From positions 1-64,000 of the IMG/VR virus record IMGVR_UViG_3300029957_000006: 64,000 nt of DNA, one strand, 5' to 3'. The notes beneath the pieces were generated by a model, which did not search any database, had not been told where the DNA came from, and was given only the letters and a program-made list of their open reading frames with translations. The position numbers and the translations under genes were made by a program. The DNA is from a virus. Below, piece after piece: positions 62,717-64,000 of the stretch (positions are counted from its first letter, which is position 1; the number at the start of each line of letters is the position of its first letter).

Positions 62717-62911
62717 TTAACTTTTCTGTTTTGATCCTCTATTGTTATAATATACCACCCTTAATTCTTCTATTTTTTCTATAACTTCCGTTAACTTTTC
62801 CTTTTCATTTTTTGATAAAAGACTTGATTTACTTAATTTAATAAGATTGCCTTTTGTACCATTAATGGAAGCATAAATATGTTTTCGATGATCTGTATAT
62901 GTTTTATTCAT
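62717..62911 (-). CDS. Hypothetical helical protein
   Basis: 64 residues, basic helical; unknown. Overlaps the SLOG gene by 8 nt. Confidence 0.6.
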   Translation of the reverse strand: MNKTYTDHRKHIYASINGTKGNLIKLSKSSLLSKNEKEKLTEVIEKIEELRVVYYNNRGSKQKS

Positions 62912-63362
62912 ATGCGTTTACCATTCTTTTATTCTGTGATTCAGCATATTGGATGCAATTCTTGGTTCCACCACTACTCCCATCAAACATTGCCAGTAAA
63001 ATATCACAATTATCAACCATCCAAATATTTCTTTTTTGCATGTATTCTACACTATAATCATCCATACCAGACACATTAACAACCTCTTGTGCCTTATCTA
63101 AAAGGTATTGATTATAAGCTTTGCTTTTATCGCTCCAAACCTTAGCTTGATCAGTGAATGGAATTGCTGCAATGAGGGGGATTTCTAAATTGATAGCTGC
63201 TTGAGCTAGTGCTTGATCCCAACCTAAAGCCATCCCTGAGATAACCTTACTGGCTTTGAGACCCTTTAACCATTTCTCGGCTATTGTGACTAAGCGATCA
63301 AAATTGGCTTCAGTATAACCACCCAATTTATCAGGTCTATGTCCAGTGCCAGCTATTATCAT
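62904..63362 (-). CDS. SLOG-family (DprA/YpsA-like) nucleotide-binding protein
   Basis: 152 residues. GTGHRPDKLGG (5-15), VISGMALGWDQALAQAA (about 40-56), and CDILLAMFDGSSGGTKNCIQYA (about 117-138) form the SLOG Rossmann site. Such proteins bind nucleotide-derived ligands, including NAD-linked signals. Function unknown. Confidence 0.8.
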   Translation of the reverse strand: MIIAGTGHRPDKLGGYTEANFDRLVTIAEKWLKGLKASKVISGMALGWDQALAQAAINLEIPLIAAIPFTDQAKVWSDKSKAYNQYLLDKAQEVVNVSGMDDYSVEYMQKRNIWMVDNCDILLAMFDGSSGGTKNCIQYAESQNKRMVNAYE

Positions 63363-63565
63363 TCCTCACTTGAATTATATTTGAGAGAATTCTTTTCTAA
63401 CAACTCAGTCATGTCACATAATTCATTTTGAATACTAGCTCTAATCGTTCCTAATTGAAGATATTCATCCTTAGACAACTTATCAATTCCTTTTAATTCA
63501 TCTCTATTTGTATGAGCAATTGCAAGACATAATTTTAAAAATGATTTTGTTGTTTTTGGTTTCAT
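63359..63565 (-). CDS. Hypothetical protein
   Basis: 68 residues, helical; 4-nt overlaps with both neighbours. Unknown. Confidence 0.6.
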   Translation of the reverse strand: MKPKTTKSFLKLCLAIAHTNRDELKGIDKLSKDEYLQLGTIRASIQNELCDMTELLEKNSLKYNSSEE

Positions 63566-63933
63566 CTTAACTTCTCTATTTTACTCAAAAATTTTTCATT
63601 GGAATACAATTGTCCCTCAAACCATTTAATATTTCTATGATTTGGTGTATGTTCTTTCATATATTCAATTTTCTTATTTAAATGAAGAACATTACCTTCT
63701 ATATCTGTTTTAAGTTGATCAATTAAATTTTGTTTTGAATACCAATGATTAAAATCATCTTCAGTAGGGACACTGTTTTCAAAAAATTTTTCGAAAGAAT
63801 CTTTCAAAATTAATGGTATTATCTTTTCTTCTATTTTTAATTTTTGTTCTGTTATATCAGAATTAAAATTTGATATTATTGGCTCACCTACTTTTTTTAA
63901 GTAATGAACAATATATCCTACTGAGTTTTCCAT
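63562..63933 (-). CDS. Hypothetical protein
   Basis: 123 residues, helical. C-terminal HRNIKWFEGQLYSNEKFLSKIE is similar to the end of 40529-40912. Unknown. Confidence 0.6.
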   Translation of the reverse strand: MENSVGYIVHYLKKVGEPIISNFNSDITEQKLKIEEKIIPLILKDSFEKFFENSVPTEDDFNHWYSKQNLIDQLKTDIEGNVLHLNKKIEYMKEHTPNHRNIKWFEGQLYSNEKFLSKIEKLR

Positions 63934-63935
63934 AT

Positions 63936-64000
63936 TTATGCAATTCTAATTAAGTCCAACAATAAAGTGGTTATGTAATTTACAGCTTTTGATGTTCCCA
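63936..64000 (-). CDS. Partial gene, C-terminal 20 codons
   Basis: Only the end is present (GTSKAVNYITTLLLDLIRIA then stop); the rest lies beyond the right edge. It lies 2 nt before the start of 63562-63933, so the operon continues. No identification possible. Confidence 0.5.
   Translation of the reverse strand, partial: GTSKAVNYITTLLLDLIRIA

Noticed and set aside
1-64000. CRISPR arrays, insertion sequences, rRNA, integrase or attachment sites
   Set aside because: Looked for regularly spaced repeats, transposase motifs and tRNA-like attachment sites; found none.

Overview
The window is a 64 kb piece of a large, AT-rich double-stranded DNA phage genome that most likely infects a Bacteroidota (Flavobacteriia-like) host. 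Three things point there. Almost every transcription unit starts from a promoter of the Bacteroidota type (-33 TTTG, -7 TAnnTTTG). A primary-type (RpoD-like) sigma factor of Bacteroidota style is encoded. Nearly all genes lie head to tail on the minus strand with tiny gaps or 4-nt ATGA overlaps. The sequence holds no ribosomal RNA, CRISPR array, insertion sequence or convincing tRNA. No virion or DNA-replication genes are visible, so this is an auxiliary and host-takeover arm of the genome.

Left part (1-27 kb): many small, mostly unknown genes, the majority one gene per promoter. The promoters follow a strict rule, TTTG-N20-TAnnTTTG. Where the start codon is close, it usually lies 4 nt after the -7 box (3-5 nt overall), which implies leaderless mRNAs. 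Several promoters are folded into the terminator hairpin of the gene before them. One long unit (18.5 to 12.8 kb) carries about 20 tiny genes. Recognisable products are a glucosaminidase-type membrane protein, a DUF932 protein and a gp88-like protein. This part also holds several candidate non-coding RNAs: a three-way-junction RNA at 240-340, a three-copy RNA family (8.07, 9.3 and 11.6 kb) and a short terminator-ended RNA at 26.85 kb.

Right part (27-64 kb): about ten promoters drive long operons of enzymes. Gene expression and translation: sigma factor, SmpB, RNase R, IF-3, glutaminyl-tRNA synthetase, Thg1-like protein, tRNA-binding-domain protein, Smr domain. Cofactors: CoaE and CoaD (the last two steps of CoA synthesis), PRPP synthetase and nicotinamide phosphoribosyltransferase (NAD+). 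ADP-ribose and NAD handling: CobB-like sirtuin, macro domain, NADAR, Nudix, and four deoxyribosyltransferase/SLOG-type proteins. Phosphate chemistry: PPK2, CYTH domain, several phosphoesterases and HAD phosphatases. Others: two zinc deaminases, a glycosyltransferase, a tandem GNAT protein and a SET-domain protein.

Mobile DNA: five homing-endonuclease genes (three HNH on the plus strand, one GIY-YIG, one LAGLIDADG). The GIY-YIG gene split a HAD phosphatase gene. It left the original 5' end behind as a 17-codon remnant and supplies the new start codon from its own 3' end.

How it fits together (inference): the promoter-dense left arm looks like early takeover genes under host-type promoters. 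The right arm refills NAD+ and CoA, removes ADP-ribose marks and rescues or re-tunes translation, a set that would help against NAD-depleting, ADP-ribosylating or tRNA-cleaving host defences.
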